A stretch of 57,298 bases of DNA from JABCZZ01 sp964454545 (GCA_964454545.1 CAYVTI010000012.1:1-57298), one strand, 5' to 3'. Positions 42,634 to 52,448 are shown, counted from the first letter of the stretch. Made by a program: numbers and translations. Notes: generated by a model from the sequence alone, not told the origin.

Positions 42634-44219
42634 ATCGGCACCGTTTTCGGCCTTGTGCGGCGCAGCCAGGCGGAAACCATTAGGCGGGTAAGCAGGATGG
42701 CGGTAAACATCGAAGCGATGATGCCGATGGCAAGCGTCACGGCGAAGCCTTTCACCGTTCCGGTCCCAAAGTAAAACAGCATGATAGCGGCGATAAGCGT
42801 CGTGACATTGGCGTCAAGAATGGTAGCGCGCGCAGCGCGGAATCCATGTTCGATGGCTGCAAACGGCGTCTTGCCATTGCGCAGTTCTTCGCGGATGCGC
42901 TCGTAGATGAGCACGTTGGCATCCACCGCCATGCCGAGCGTCAGCACCATGCCTGCGATGCCGGGCAGGGTAAGGGTTGCCTGAAACAGCGACAAAGCGC
43001 CGATGATGAAGATAAGATTGAAGAGTAGGGCAATATTGGCAAAGATACCGAACAGGCCGTAATTGATCAGCATGAAGCCCATGACCAGCACGACGCCAAG
43101 CAGGGACGCATGTTTGCCGGAATCAATGGAGTCCGCGCCAAGGCTGGGGCCTACACTGCGTTCCTCAATGACCTTGAGCGGAACGGGCAGTGCGCCGGAG
43201 CGTAGCAGCACGGCCAGATCGTTGGCGGATTCGGCGGTGAAATTACCCGATATGATACCGCTTCCGCCGATAATCGCGCTGCGTATTACTGGGGCGGTGA
43301 TAACTTTGTCATCCAGCACGACGGCAAAACGCTTGCCCACATTATCGCGGGTGATGTCGGCGAATTTCTGCGCGCCGATGGTATTGAAGCGGAAGCTTAC
43401 CACTGGCTCGTTGGTCTGGTTGTCGAATGTTGGCGCAGCATCAACCAGCATGTCTCCGCTTAGCATGACGCGGGTTTTAATCGGCACCGGGATTTTGGCG
43501 ACGCCGTCTTTGTTATTGCGATCCTCTTCGTAAAGGATACGGGTGCCGGGTGGGATTTTGCCGCGCAGTATGTCGGATATGTCGGCATTTTCATCCACAA
43601 GATGGAACGTCATCTTGGCGGTGCGCCCGAGCAGTGTTTTCAGCCTTTCCGGATCCTGCAGCCCCGGCACCTGCAGCACGATGCGGTTATCGCCCTGGCG
43701 CTGGATGATAGGTTCGCGCGTGCCGGTCTCATTGACGCGCCGGTTCACGATTTGTATGGACTGCTCAAGCAGCTGGAGTTTCTTTGCAGCCAGCGCATTC
43801 TTGGAAAACGTCAATTCGTAATTGCCGTCTCCCTTGCTGGCCACTTCCATCTCGGAACTGACTTTTCTTACCAGTTCGTTGACATCGACATTGGCATCGT
43901 TTTGTTTAAGGATGGTGAATCTTACCGTATCCCCGGCCAGCCCAAGCCCGTTATACATGATTTTGTCTGCAATCATTTCCGCGCGCAGGCCGTCCACAAG
44001 GCTATTCAGCTGTTCATGCATGTAATGATCGAATTGCAGTTCGAGCAGAAGATAAGATCCGCCCTGCAGGTCAAGGCCGAGGCTCACCGCTCTTGAGGGC
44101 AGGAAGCCGGGGAATTTCTCACGCGCGCTTTCAGAAAAAAGGTTGGGAACTGCAAGCAATATGAAAAAAAGACAGACGGCAAAGATAGAAAAAATCTTCC
44201 AGCGTGAAAAATCCAGCAC
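42630..44219 (-). CDS. secD: Protein translocase subunit SecD
   Basis: A proton-driven factor that pulls exported chains through SecYEG. 529 residues: TM1, GLDLQGGSYLLLEL, P1 domain with NRVNETGTREP and VQVPGLQDPERL-type blocks, then five helices with DANVLIYERIREELR and TILDANVTTLIAAIMLFYFGTGTVKGFAVTL. The order yajC-secD is normal. secF usually follows but is absent here: the next gene is convergent, so secF must be elsewhere. Confidence 0.96.
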   Translation of the reverse strand: MLDFSRWKIFSIFAVCLFFILLAVPNLFSESAREKFPGFLPSRAVSLGLDLQGGSYLLLELQFDHYMHEQLNSLVDGLRAEMIADKIMYNGLGLAGDTVRFTILKQNDANVDVNELVRKVSSEMEVASKGDGNYELTFSKNALAAKKLQLLEQSIQIVNRRVNETGTREPIIQRQGDNRIVLQVPGLQDPERLKTLLGRTAKMTFHLVDENADISDILRGKIPPGTRILYEEDRNNKDGVAKIPVPIKTRVMLSGDMLVDAAPTFDNQTNEPVVSFRFNTIGAQKFADITRDNVGKRFAVVLDDKVITAPVIRSAIIGGSGIISGNFTAESANDLAVLLRSGALPVPLKVIEERSVGPSLGADSIDSGKHASLLGVVLVMGFMLINYGLFGIFANIALLFNLIFIIGALSLFQATLTLPGIAGMVLTLGMAVDANVLIYERIREELRNGKTPFAAIEHGFRAARATILDANVTTLIAAIMLFYFGTGTVKGFAVTLAIGIIASMFTAILLTRLMVSAWLRRTRPKTVPI

Positions 44220-44230
44220 GGGATTGTCCT

Positions 44231-44611
44231 TTATTTCTTGTTAGCTTTCTCGGCCAGCTTTTCTTCGGCTTTGTTGTCGTTGGCGATATTTTTGTTCACG
44301 ACTTCGGAGATGGTGCCGCGCAGGACGCGCACTTTGACGTTTTCAGCGATCTCGAGCACCAGTATGTTATCATCCTCCACCTTGCTGATAACGCCGATAA
44401 CCCCACCGGCAGTCACAACCTTATCGCCGCGCCGGAGCGCCTTCGTCATTTCTTCATGATCCCGTATTTTCTTCTGGTTCGGACGAATGATAAGGAAATA
44501 AAACACTATGATGATCAAAAGCATCGGCAGTGCGCCGCCCAGAGTGGGTGCAGCACCGGCTACAGCAGAGGTCGCTGTATCAGCGGCTAAGGCGGTACTT
44601 GTAAAAAGCAT
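44231..44611 (-). CDS. yajC: Preprotein translocase subunit YajC
   Basis: 126 residues: one membrane helix (LPMLLIIIVFYFLIIRPNQKK), then a soluble part with ALRRGDKVVTAGGVIGVISKVEDDNILVLEIAENVKVRVLRGTI, the YajC core. It ends in a Lys/Glu-rich tail. 11 bases upstream of secD in the same direction. Confidence 0.95.
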   Translation of the reverse strand: MLFTSTALAADTATSAVAGAAPTLGGALPMLLIIIVFYFLIIRPNQKKIRDHEEMTKALRRGDKVVTAGGVIGVISKVEDDNILVLEIAENVKVRVLRGTISEVVNKNIANDNKAEEKLAEKANKK

Positions 44612-44647
44612 CGGATTTCTCCCTTACGAGCGATTGGCTTACGGGGA

Positions 44648-44815
44648 TTATTTCAGTTTGGTTTCCGTAAAAAGGACGTGCTTGCGCGCTACCGGGTCGT
44701 ATTTGCGGAAAGAGAGCTTTTCCGTCTGTTTCTTCGGATTTTTCTTCTTTACGTAGAAAAAGCCGGTATCGGCGCTGCTTGCCAGTTTTATAAGGACGAT
44801 ATTCTTCTTTGCCAT
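44648..44815 (-). CDS. rpmG: 50S ribosomal protein L33
   Basis: 55 residues: MAKKNIVLIKLASSADTGFF, then YVKKKNPKKQTEKLSFRKYDP and HVLFTETKLK. The longer frame to 44881 includes non-ribosomal residues; the ATG at 44815 is the true start. The Cys of the zinc-binding L33 form are absent, so this is the zinc-free type. It stands alone upstream of yajC. Confidence 0.96.
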   Translation of the reverse strand: MAKKNIVLIKLASSADTGFFYVKKKNPKKQTEKLSFRKYDPVARKHVLFTETKLK

Positions 44816-44899
44816 AATACTAATCTCGAACAAATTCCAGAGTTCGGGAAAAATAGCCATTTCCCCGCCATTGTCAAGCATAAAACGGACGAGCGCTTC

Positions 44900-46620
44900 C
44901 TAAGCGGCTTTGCTGTTTGTCCGGGATTGCGCGACTGCCGCCTCTATGAAGGAATAGAAAAGCGGGTGGGGGGCGAAAGGCCTGGATTTCAGCTCCGGAT
45001 GGAACTGCACGCCTATGAACCAGGGGTGGTTTGACAACTCGATGATTTCCGGCAATTTTCCGGAAGGGGAAATGCCGCTGATTCTAAGCCCGGCTTTTTC
45101 CAGATCGTGCTTATAGGTGATATTCAGTTCATAACGGTGACGGTGGCGTTCGTTGATCTTCTTTTTCCCATAAATGCGATACGTCAGGCTTCCCTCTGCA
45201 ATCTCGCAGGGATAAGAGCCCAGGCGCATCGTCCCGCCCAGATCGTCATCGCCGCTTCGCCTGTGGGATACACCGTCTTTCTCCCACTCGGTCATCAGTC
45301 CGATAAGCGGGCCGCGCTTGTCATCGCCTTTATATTCTCCGAACTCCGTGGAGCTGCAGTCATGAATGCCAAGCACGTTGCGGGCGAATTCCAGCACCGC
45401 GATCTGCATGCCGAAGCAGATGCCGAAATAGGGTATCCTGTTTTCCCGCGCATAGTTGATGGCGGCAATCTTCCCCAGCACGCCGCGTTCGCCGAAACCG
45501 CCCGGCACCAGTATGGCGTCCGTGTCCTTAAGCTTTCTGGCGATATCCTGCTTTTCAAAATCCTTGGCGTCAATCCAGCGCTGGTTCACCCTCACATTAT
45601 GGGCGATGCCCGCGTGATCGAGGGCTTCGTTGAGCGACTTATAAGCGTCTCCCATGCCGGTATACTTGCCGACAATCGCGACTGTGACTTCCCCCGCCGG
45701 CTGCTCGAAGCGCGTCACGATATTCTGCCATTCCTTAAGATCCGGCTCAGGGGTTTCAAGGCCGAAATGCTCCAGCACTTTCCTGTCGAGGTGCTGCTCG
45801 TAATAGCGCAGCGGCACCTGGTAGATGGATTTCGCATCAAGCGCCTGAAATACCGCGTCTTCCGGCAGGTTACAGAACAGCGCCACTTTCTTGCGCTCCG
45901 ACAGCGGTATTTCGCGTTCGGCGCGGCAGAGCAGGATATCGGGCTGGATGCCGATGGAGCGCAACTCTTTGACCGAATGCTGCGTCGGCTTCGTTTTAAG
46001 CTCCTTGGCGGCGGCGAGATAGGGCACCAGCGTGAGATGCATGTAGAGCACGCGCGAGCGGCCCATTTTATAACCGATCTGGCGTATGGCCTCAAAGAAG
46101 GGCAGCCCTTCAATATCGCCTACCGTGCCGCCGATTTCGCACAAGACGAAATCCTCTTTTTCCGTATCGTTCAGGATAAAGTCTTTTATGAGATCAGTGA
46201 CATGGGGGATCACCTGCACCGTGTGGCCAAGATAGTCACCCTTACGCTCCTTGGAAAGCAGGGTGGAGTAAATGCGCCCGGCGGTGATGTTATCGCTGCG
46301 CTTGGCATCCACACCCGTGAAACGTTCGTAATGGCCGAGATCGAGATCGGTTTCAGCGCCATCCTCGGTCACGAACACCTCACCGTGTTGGGTCGGGTTC
46401 ATGGTGCCCGGATCGATATTCAGATAGGGATCAAGCTTGCGCAGCCTGACTTTGAAGCCCCGCGCCTGCAAAAGCGCGGCCAGGCTGGATGAGGCCAATC
46501 CCTTGCCANNNNNNNNNNCAAGATGCTGCCGATCGAGGCAGCCGTGATCCCCTTGCCAAGCGAAGACACCACTCCGCCTGTTATGAATATGAAGCGGGGT
46601 TTTGCGGCGGACTTGTTCAT
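44900..46620 (-). CDS. pyrG: CTP synthase (interrupted by an assembly gap)
   Basis: Makes CTP from UTP, ATP and glutamine. N-terminal FIFITGGVVSSLGKG, the synthetase domain (KLDPYLNIDPGTMNP, QHGEVFVTEDGAETDLDLGHYERF), and the glutaminase domain with LVPGGFGERG, GICFGMQ (nucleophile Cys) and GVQFHPELKSRP. The 10-N gap at 46509-46518 follows ...GSIL on the N-terminal side and is followed by GKGLASSSLAALLQARGF. The GKG-(x)-ASxxxxxLL segment is thus present twice in two versions, and the frame does not carry through the N. The contig ends probably overlap; the gene itself is probably intact. Confidence 0.93.
46509..46518. other. Assembly gap (10 N) within pyrG
   Basis: Ten N join two contig ends that both carry a GGCAAGGG-start segment of pyrG but diverge after it (ITAASIGSIL versus LASSSLAALL). 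This suggests strain variation or a faulty contig end. Confidence 0.9.
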
Positions 46621-46623
46621 AGG

Positions 46624-46968
46624 TTATTCTGGGCGCGGTACTGACGGTTGGGCTGGTTTTGCGGGTTCCGGATTTGCTTTCGGGGCTTCCTGCTGCACCG
46701 GTTTTCCATCCATTTTGTCCATGATGGAAGCGGAATTCGCATGGTTGTGCATTGTCAGCATGCCAATTCCTAGGCTCAGGACGATGAATACCGTACCAAG
46801 CGCCGCAGTGGCGCGCGTAATAAAAGTGGCGGCGGCGCGTCCTGACATGAAGCTGGTCGAAGAACTCCCGGACAACCCCATGCCGTCGCTGGAACTGCGC
46901 TGCATCAGTATGATCGCGATAAGGCATACCGTGACTATCGCGTGAATAACTATTAAAACCGAATACAT
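46624..46968 (-). CDS. secG: Preprotein translocase subunit SecG
   Basis: 114 residues: two membrane helices (VLIVIHAIVTVCLIAIILMQ and ALGTVFIVLSLGIGMLTM) around the conserved loop SSSDGMGLSGSSSTSFMSGRAA. A Pro/Ala/Lys-rich tail follows. The start overlaps the tpiA stop by one base (TAATG), and pyrG starts 3 bases after it. Confidence 0.95.
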   Translation of the reverse strand: MYSVLIVIHAIVTVCLIAIILMQRSSSDGMGLSGSSSTSFMSGRAAATFITRATAALGTVFIVLSLGIGMLTMHNHANSASIMDKMDGKPVQQEAPKANPEPAKPAQPSVPRPE

Positions 46969-47714
46969 TAACCCGCACCCTCAATTATTTTTGTAAATTC
47001 ATCCGCTTTCAAACTTGCGCCGCCGACCAGTACGCCGTCGACGCCCTCGCTTGCCATAATCCCGCGCGCGTTCGACGCTTTTACCGAGCCGCCGTAGAGA
47101 ATGGGTGTTTTTGCGGAAGAATCAGTTGCCCCCTGTGTATCACGATATAATATTGAGGCAATAGTTTTGTGTACTTCCGATATCTGTTCCGTGGTTGGGG
47201 TTTTGCTGGAGCCAATGGCCCATACCGGCTCGTAGGCGATAAGATAACTCTCTGAATGGACAAGATAAGGAAGGGAGTTTCCGACCTGCCCGGCTATTAT
47301 TTTCAGGTAGTTGCCCGACTCGCGTTCCGCCAGATTCTCGCCTACGCATATCACCGGCTTAAGCCCCGCGTTCATGGCGGCGATGGCCTTGCGTTTGACC
47401 AGTTCATCGCTTTCGCCGTGCAGGATGCGCCGCTCGGAATGGCCAAGAATGACATATTCACAGCCCAGTTCTTTGAGCATATCTGCGCTGATATCCCCGG
47501 TAAACGCGCCGCTCTTTTCCGGGCTGCAGTCCTGCGCGCCGAGGCTTACAGGCGTACCGGTTAGTTCTTTGGCAACGATATAAAGGCCGGTAAATGGCGG
47601 AAATACAGCGACTTTCGTAGTATTGGCAATGGGGCGCGCAGCTATTGTCCCCGCAAGCGCTTCCACTTCATGCAGGGAACCATTCATTTTCCAGTTGCCT
47701 AGGACGTATTTCAT
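46968..47714 (-). CDS. tpiA: Triose-phosphate isomerase
   Basis: 248 residues: LGNWKMNG with the substrate Lys, ILGHSERR with the electrophile His, LIAYEPVWAIG with the catalytic Glu, and the phosphate-binding ILYGGSVKASN. First gene of the tpiA-secG-pyrG operon. Upstream 47715-47820 is short and AT-rich. Confidence 0.97.
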   Translation of the reverse strand: MKYVLGNWKMNGSLHEVEALAGTIAARPIANTTKVAVFPPFTGLYIVAKELTGTPVSLGAQDCSPEKSGAFTGDISADMLKELGCEYVILGHSERRILHGESDELVKRKAIAAMNAGLKPVICVGENLAERESGNYLKIIAGQVGNSLPYLVHSESYLIAYEPVWAIGSSKTPTTEQISEVHKTIASILYRDTQGATDSSAKTPILYGGSVKASNARGIMASEGVDGVLVGGASLKADEFTKIIEGAG

Positions 47715-47820
47715 GGGAGGCCACGCAAGCTATTTCACATTTTCTCTATGCATAATAACAAGGTTGGCAAGTGGGGCAACTAAAATGGAGTAGGATATTC
47801 TTGGGTTAAACGAATTATAT

Positions 47821-49218
47821 TCAAAAACCCAGACCAGGTGGCTTTTTAACTTGGGTGGCTGGAGTGCGCGGTGGGGTTGCTGATTGTTGTGCCTCTTCTG
47901 CAAGTTTCTGACTCATTTCATCAACCAGATCATTCATGCCGTTTGGTTCTTGTGCTTTGTTCAAAAAATATTTTAAACGTGATTGAGCATCAGGCGGAGC
48001 TGTCAGGATAGTTTCGGCTGCTTTGATTATATCCATTTGCCATGGTTCCGGATGAGGAGGTATCAACAATAGAGGTTTTCCATGCTCCTGTAGTCTCCTC
48101 ATTTTTTCATGCCTCCCGAGAAACTCCTCCCATCTTATAGGATCAGGAACGTGCTCTGTAATTAAATTTAGTGTATCGCTATCAGGTACTTTACCACCAT
48201 ACCACATTTGAAGTGCATCTATTATAACGTCAACTTGTGCCTTTGTTAAAGGTTTTAAATCCCAGCCATTTCCTGCCCCCTTTTCAGCGGAAGATTGGGG
48301 GGCAGAAACCTTGGGGGCACGAAATCTTTTTGCTTCAGCCCGGTGTTTAAACCATGCTTGAATGATCTTAACAATATTTGCTGGTTCCCCTTTCTGGGCC
48401 TCTGCCGTATTTTGAGTTTGAGAATGTTCATTTGCAATCTCTCTAAGAGAAGCTCCAAAAAAGAGCTCTTGCCATGCGTCTGTGGCAGAATCTTCCTTTT
48501 CCACTAGTTGAGGAAATTTAGCTCTATCTAACCGATCTTGATGCTCTCTACCATGCTCTGATTGATTTTTCTGCTTACTATTATGATGTTGGATTGTATC
48601 TTGAAGTCTCTGCCATAGAGTTTTAGGATGAGATGGTTTGGCATGTGGCGAGGCAAATCTTGCTTTATCCTGTTCATCCTGTTTTGTTCTTTGTGCAACA
48701 ATCCGTTCTTCTTCTTCCAATTGTCGTTGATATTCAGCCGGAGTATTTTTGATTCTTTCCATACCTCCCAGCCTTTTTCCCACCTCCAATAGCATTTTGA
48801 GCTTTTGTTGACGGAGCATCGTTTCGTTATGAACAAAAACATCCGGAACGGGTTCAAGATGATTAATGTCAGGTGTGATGCTTTCTCTCATGGCATAGAT
48901 ATAACCATAGGGTAATTTGGCTGCCTCTAACAGTACCTTGACTTGTTCTTCGGTAGGAGCTCTAAAAACCGGGTCCGTTGCTATGGAAAGACTGACAAGA
49001 GGATTCCAGCGTTCTGGATACATAAACGCATTTCTCTTTTCAGCTTCAAGCTTGTTTACAATAACATCCCATAATGTTCTACCAGCCAACTCACCACCGT
49101 ATTTTTCTTTAGATAAAACTTCATTAAGATGAGTCAATTTCTGATACAAATGCATGGTGGCAAAGGAGTAAGTGCCGCAGAGTGCTTTAACTTGAAATTC
49201 CGTTAAATCTTCTATCAT
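47821..49218 (-). CDS. AT-rich hypothetical protein, charged
   Basis: 465 residues, not recognised. The N-terminal ~160 residues contain FATMHLYQKLTHLNEVL and ERWNPLVSLSIATDPVFRAPTEEQVKVLLEAAK; the middle (~170-240) is a highly charged coiled-coil-like stretch. Later segments LKPLTKAQVDVIIDALQMWYGG and WEEFLGRHEKMRRLQEHGKPL follow. There is no signal or membrane helix. The segments at ~75-100 and ~320-345 look related (a run of Pro-T-[EK]-[EA]-Q-V-[KD]-V-[LI]-[LI] then [AD]-A), suggesting an internal repeat. The coding DNA is markedly AT-rich. It lies alone between tpiA and an unknown gene. Confidence 0.55.
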   Translation of the reverse strand: MIEDLTEFQVKALCGTYSFATMHLYQKLTHLNEVLSKEKYGGELAGRTLWDVIVNKLEAEKRNAFMYPERWNPLVSLSIATDPVFRAPTEEQVKVLLEAAKLPYGYIYAMRESITPDINHLEPVPDVFVHNETMLRQQKLKMLLEVGKRLGGMERIKNTPAEYQRQLEEEERIVAQRTKQDEQDKARFASPHAKPSHPKTLWQRLQDTIQHHNSKQKNQSEHGREHQDRLDRAKFPQLVEKEDSATDAWQELFFGASLREIANEHSQTQNTAEAQKGEPANIVKIIQAWFKHRAEAKRFRAPKVSAPQSSAEKGAGNGWDLKPLTKAQVDVIIDALQMWYGGKVPDSDTLNLITEHVPDPIRWEEFLGRHEKMRRLQEHGKPLLLIPPHPEPWQMDIIKAAETILTAPPDAQSRLKYFLNKAQEPNGMNDLVDEMSQKLAEEAQQSATPPRTPATQVKKPPGLGF

Positions 49219-49290
49219 TGTAACAAGCGCTACCTTTATTGAGGTAACTATTATAGATAAAAAATACTAATTTTTTGCTAATAAAATCAG

Positions 49291-49722
49291 TTAACTATCT
49301 CCCTCATCCCCCGGCGCTGCAACCCGGTAATGCTCGCGGTAAGTGCGTGATAATACAGTGCCTTTGGTATTTTGCAGGACAGGGAGGCACATATTGCAGG
49401 TGTCGATGGGACGTTCGCGCTTGCCGAAATAATGCTCGCGATCAGGGAAGAATTCTTCCAGCGATAACGGCTTCCATCCTTTGCCGTCAAACACATTGGC
49501 CTTGAGGTAGCCTTCCAATCCCACCGCCTCGTAATCGCCCTTGTGAATGTTATAGGCCATGGAATCCGTGCTCAGGAAAATCTGCAGATCGCCTTTTTCA
49601 TTGGCAGTGACAATTTCTTCGCCGTTTTCATCAAACTGGCGCAATGACACTTTGCCGGTCATGGTAATGGCTGGGAATTGGTTGCCCTGGCTTTTATAAC
49701 GGATCTTGTTTTTCTTACTCAT
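49291..49722 (-). CDS. Hypothetical protein with Cys pair
   Basis: 143 residues, not recognised. The N-terminal part is beta-like (FPAITMTGKVSLRQFDENGEEIV). The C-terminal half has KPLSLEEFFPDREHYFG and DTCNMCLPVL, a CxxC pair near residue 110. No signal. GC content is like that of the housekeeping genes, and the start is normal (MSKKNKIRYKSQG). It is upstream of no clear partner; copy B of the 36-bp repeat lies just before it. Confidence 0.55.
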   Translation of the reverse strand: MSKKNKIRYKSQGNQFPAITMTGKVSLRQFDENGEEIVTANEKGDLQIFLSTDSMAYNIHKGDYEAVGLEGYLKANVFDGKGWKPLSLEEFFPDREHYFGKRERPIDTCNMCLPVLQNTKGTVLSRTYREHYRVAAPGDEGDS

Positions 49723-49755
49723 TGCACTTTACCATCCATAGAAAAAAGCAATCAA

Positions 49756-49791
49756 GCTCATCGCGAAAGCCAGGAGGCCGGAGCGGGAGCA
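49756..49791 (+). repeat. 36-bp dispersed repeat, copy B
   Basis: Differs from copy A (23136-23171) at three positions. It lies between the unknown gene at 49291 and the ispE stop at 49795. Confidence 0.6.
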
Positions 49792-49794
49792 TAA

Positions 49795-50664
49795 TTATAG
49801 AATCCCCGCGGTCCTTATCCACCAGGAGGGATATTGGTTCCGAAGGCTGACAGCGGCATCTTCAGCGAACTTGCGTTTTGCAAACAACCCGAAGCAGGTG
49901 GAGCCGCTGCCGCTCATCCTCGCGAGCAGGCAATGGCTTTCTTCTTCGAGCGCTGCGATGATTTCCGCTATTTCCGGCATCAGCTGTATCGCGGCGCCTT
50001 GTAGATCATTACGGGTGTTTTTCAGGAATGCAATCAGATCATCATTGGAGGCAAAGTGCTTAGGATGCGGTGCAGGCGCGGAAAAGCCGCCATTATATTG
50101 CGCGAATACATTCTTGGTGAGAAGCGGCTTTCCGGTGCTTGCAAGCAATACGTATAGCCCGGATATTTTAGGCGCCGCTTCTGTTATCTCGCCTATGCCG
50201 CTCATATAGAGCGAAGTGGATTGCAGGCACGCCGGAACATCCGCCCCGAGAAGCAGGGAGATGGACATCAGTTCCTTCGGAGATGCGTTGATTTTCCACA
50301 GGCGCATGAGCAGCTTGAGCGCTGCGGCCGCATCCGCCGAACCGCCTCCTATGCCAGCGCCTATCGGCAGGTTCTTATGCAGCGTGATGTCGGCTCCGGC
50401 GCTGATGCTAAAATACCTGCGCAACTCTTCGGCCGATTTCCTCACGCTGTTGTCAGTTGGGGATAGCTCACCGGCATAATCCCCGTTAATAGCGATCTGC
50501 AAGTCATGAGAAGGCGCGACCTCGATGATGTCGCCCACATTGGCGAACACCACGAGACTGTCGAGCAGATGGTAACCGTTCTGGTGCTTACCCGTAATAT
50601 GCAGGTAGAGATTGATCTTGGCGTTGGCAGCGGCACTTAAAACCTGGTTATGCAACGCTTTCAT
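49795..50664 (-). CDS. ispE: 4-diphosphocytidyl-2-C-methyl-D-erythritol kinase
   Basis: GHMP-kinase of the MEP isoprenoid pathway. 289 residues: ANAKINLYLHITGKHQNGYHLLDSL, the ATP loop LPIGAGIGGGSADAAAAL, GADVPACLQ and a C-terminal MSGSGSTCFGLF. It overlaps the TPR gene's stop by 4 bases (ATGA), so the two are coupled. Confidence 0.96.
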   Translation of the reverse strand: MKALHNQVLSAAANAKINLYLHITGKHQNGYHLLDSLVVFANVGDIIEVAPSHDLQIAINGDYAGELSPTDNSVRKSAEELRRYFSISAGADITLHKNLPIGAGIGGGSADAAAALKLLMRLWKINASPKELMSISLLLGADVPACLQSTSLYMSGIGEITEAAPKISGLYVLLASTGKPLLTKNVFAQYNGGFSAPAPHPKHFASNDDLIAFLKNTRNDLQGAAIQLMPEIAEIIAALEEESHCLLARMSGSGSTCFGLFAKRKFAEDAAVSLRNQYPSWWIRTAGIL

Positions 50665-52448
50665 TGCACCACCGGTTTGGGAAGCTTATCATCGGCCATG
50701 GAAGACGGGGCAATGGACACGATGCCGTTTTCCAGCTTCTTGAGCAGCGCTTTCTTATTCACTTCATCCGGCTTGTTGTCGAGCGCGCGCTGCCACTGGT
50801 AACCCGCTTCGGTCTTGCGGCCCAGTTGCCAGTAGGTATCTCCCAGATGCTCGTTGATCGTCGGATCGTTCGGGATACGCTCCAGCGCCTGCTCGAAATA
50901 TTCCCTCGCGCTGTTATAGTCGCCGTCGATATAGAGCGCATAGCCCATCGAATCGATGATCTGCGCGTCTTCCGGCCGTGCGTCATACGCCGCTTCAACC
51001 ATTTTCTTTGCTTCCGCAAGGTTGCGGTGCTTCACGAGCCAGCTATAGCCAAGGTAATTCAGCACGTCCGGTTCGCCAGGGCTTAAGGCAAGCGCCTTTC
51101 TCATATCCGCTTCCGTCTTCTCGAAATTATTCAGGCGATCATAGCATATGCCGCGCGAGAAATAGATAACCCAATGCGGCTTGCGTTCGGTCTTGATGCG
51201 AGCGATGGCGGCATCATAGGCTTCAATCGCATGCTGGAAGTCGTCGCCGGTACGAAGTATGTCGCCTTTGGCCAGCAGCGCGGAAATCGTCTTCGGGTTT
51301 TCTCCCGCGATCTTATCCAGATCCGCAAGCGCATCATCCTTCTTGCCGGTTTCACTGACATCATACGCCATCATGATCCGGCCCTGAATATAATAAGAGG
51401 ACTCAGGCGGAATCTTCTTGTAGCTTTTTATCGCCTCCTGCGGCGCATGATTAAGCTCATATGCGCCGGCAAGCAAGAATTCCGCGGCCGGGAAATCAGG
51501 GCGCAGATAGAGTGCGAGGCGCAGTGTGGTGATCTCGTCCGCAGGCGTGCGTACTCCGTGGAATATGCTTGCCAGAGTGTAGAGACTTTCTGCGAGGCCT
51601 TCGTCAACGTTGTTTACCAGCGGCTTTATCTTGGCAGGATTACCGGATTCATTGCCGATAACAGATTCGCCGTGCACTTGCGCATAATGTTCGACAAACT
51701 TCTTATACTTATCCTGCATTCCTTTACGGTAATAATAATTGGCGATCGCTTCGGCTGCCCGCGGGGATTCCAGCCTCGTTTCGTCCGCGGCGGCTTCGTA
51801 TTGCCGCATGGCTTCCGGTTCGAATCCGGCTATCTCGTTTATGAACGCCGTATTGAGGTTGAGATAGGAAAGCAGCATTTTGCCGTTGGGCAGTATGTCT
51901 TTCGGTTCAATCAGTGCCTTTATCTCTCCGTTGCCAAGTTTCAGCCAGGCCTGCAACAGCGGCAGCAGCACGCTTTTAAATCCTGCCCGCGGAATATTTT
52001 GCAGGTGCTTTTCCGCTTCATCGTAATGATGATGTTTTGCAGCTTCTATTGCAAGAATGAACTGCGGCGGGAATTCAGTGCTGTCGTCCGAAAGTTTCTG
52101 GTCCCCGAGTTTCATTGCAACGGGAATGGCTTCTTCGATGCTTCCGCTTGCAATAATCGCATTATACAGGTTCTCCATGACCTGCCTGTTATTCGGATCG
52201 CGTGCCAGGGACTCGCGCAGGAATTTCACGCTGTTATTGCTGTCGCCGTTCGTTTCAGCGAATTTTCCGGCTAGATATTCGCCGAAAGGCATATTTGGCC
52301 GCGTGTCATCGGCGCTTTTTCCAGAGGCATCTTCCTGTGTGGAAGCTGTGGCATCCAAAGGATCACCCAAGGATATATCGGAGAGAAAGGTGCTTCCAAG
52401 TAAGGCGGAAAGCACGAGAAAATAAGGGTATTTATATATATATTTCAT
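50661..52448 (-). CDS. Tetratricopeptide-repeat protein
   Basis: 595 residues: an N-terminal hydrophobic signal (YFLVLSALLGSTFLSDISL), then TPR units throughout. Recognisable ones are ESLARDPNNRQVMENLYNAI, KALALSPGEPDVLNYLGYSW, AAYDARPEDAQIIDSMGYAL and QALERIPNDPTINEHLGDTYW. It is probably periplasmic and mediates protein contacts. It is upstream of ispE, as is common in alphaproteobacteria, but its partners are unknown. Confidence 0.88.
   Translation of the reverse strand: MKYIYKYPYFLVLSALLGSTFLSDISLGDPLDATASTQEDASGKSADDTRPNMPFGEYLAGKFAETNGDSNNSVKFLRESLARDPNNRQVMENLYNAIIASGSIEEAIPVAMKLGDQKLSDDSTEFPPQFILAIEAAKHHHYDEAEKHLQNIPRAGFKSVLLPLLQAWLKLGNGEIKALIEPKDILPNGKMLLSYLNLNTAFINEIAGFEPEAMRQYEAAADETRLESPRAAEAIANYYYRKGMQDKYKKFVEHYAQVHGESVIGNESGNPAKIKPLVNNVDEGLAESLYTLASIFHGVRTPADEITTLRLALYLRPDFPAAEFLLAGAYELNHAPQEAIKSYKKIPPESSYYIQGRIMMAYDVSETGKKDDALADLDKIAGENPKTISALLAKGDILRTGDDFQHAIEAYDAAIARIKTERKPHWVIYFSRGICYDRLNNFEKTEADMRKALALSPGEPDVLNYLGYSWLVKHRNLAEAKKMVEAAYDARPEDAQIIDSMGYALYIDGDYNSAREYFEQALERIPNDPTINEHLGDTYWQLGRKTEAGYQWQRALDNKPDEVNKKALLKKLENGIVSIAPSSMADDKLPKPVVQ

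Noticed and set aside
44816..44881. 22-residue N-terminal extension of L33
   Set aside because: L33 begins MAKK at 44815; the extension is not ribosomal protein sequence.
45107..46492. 461-residue plus-strand frame
   Set aside because: Antisense to pyrG, whose motifs are unmistakable.
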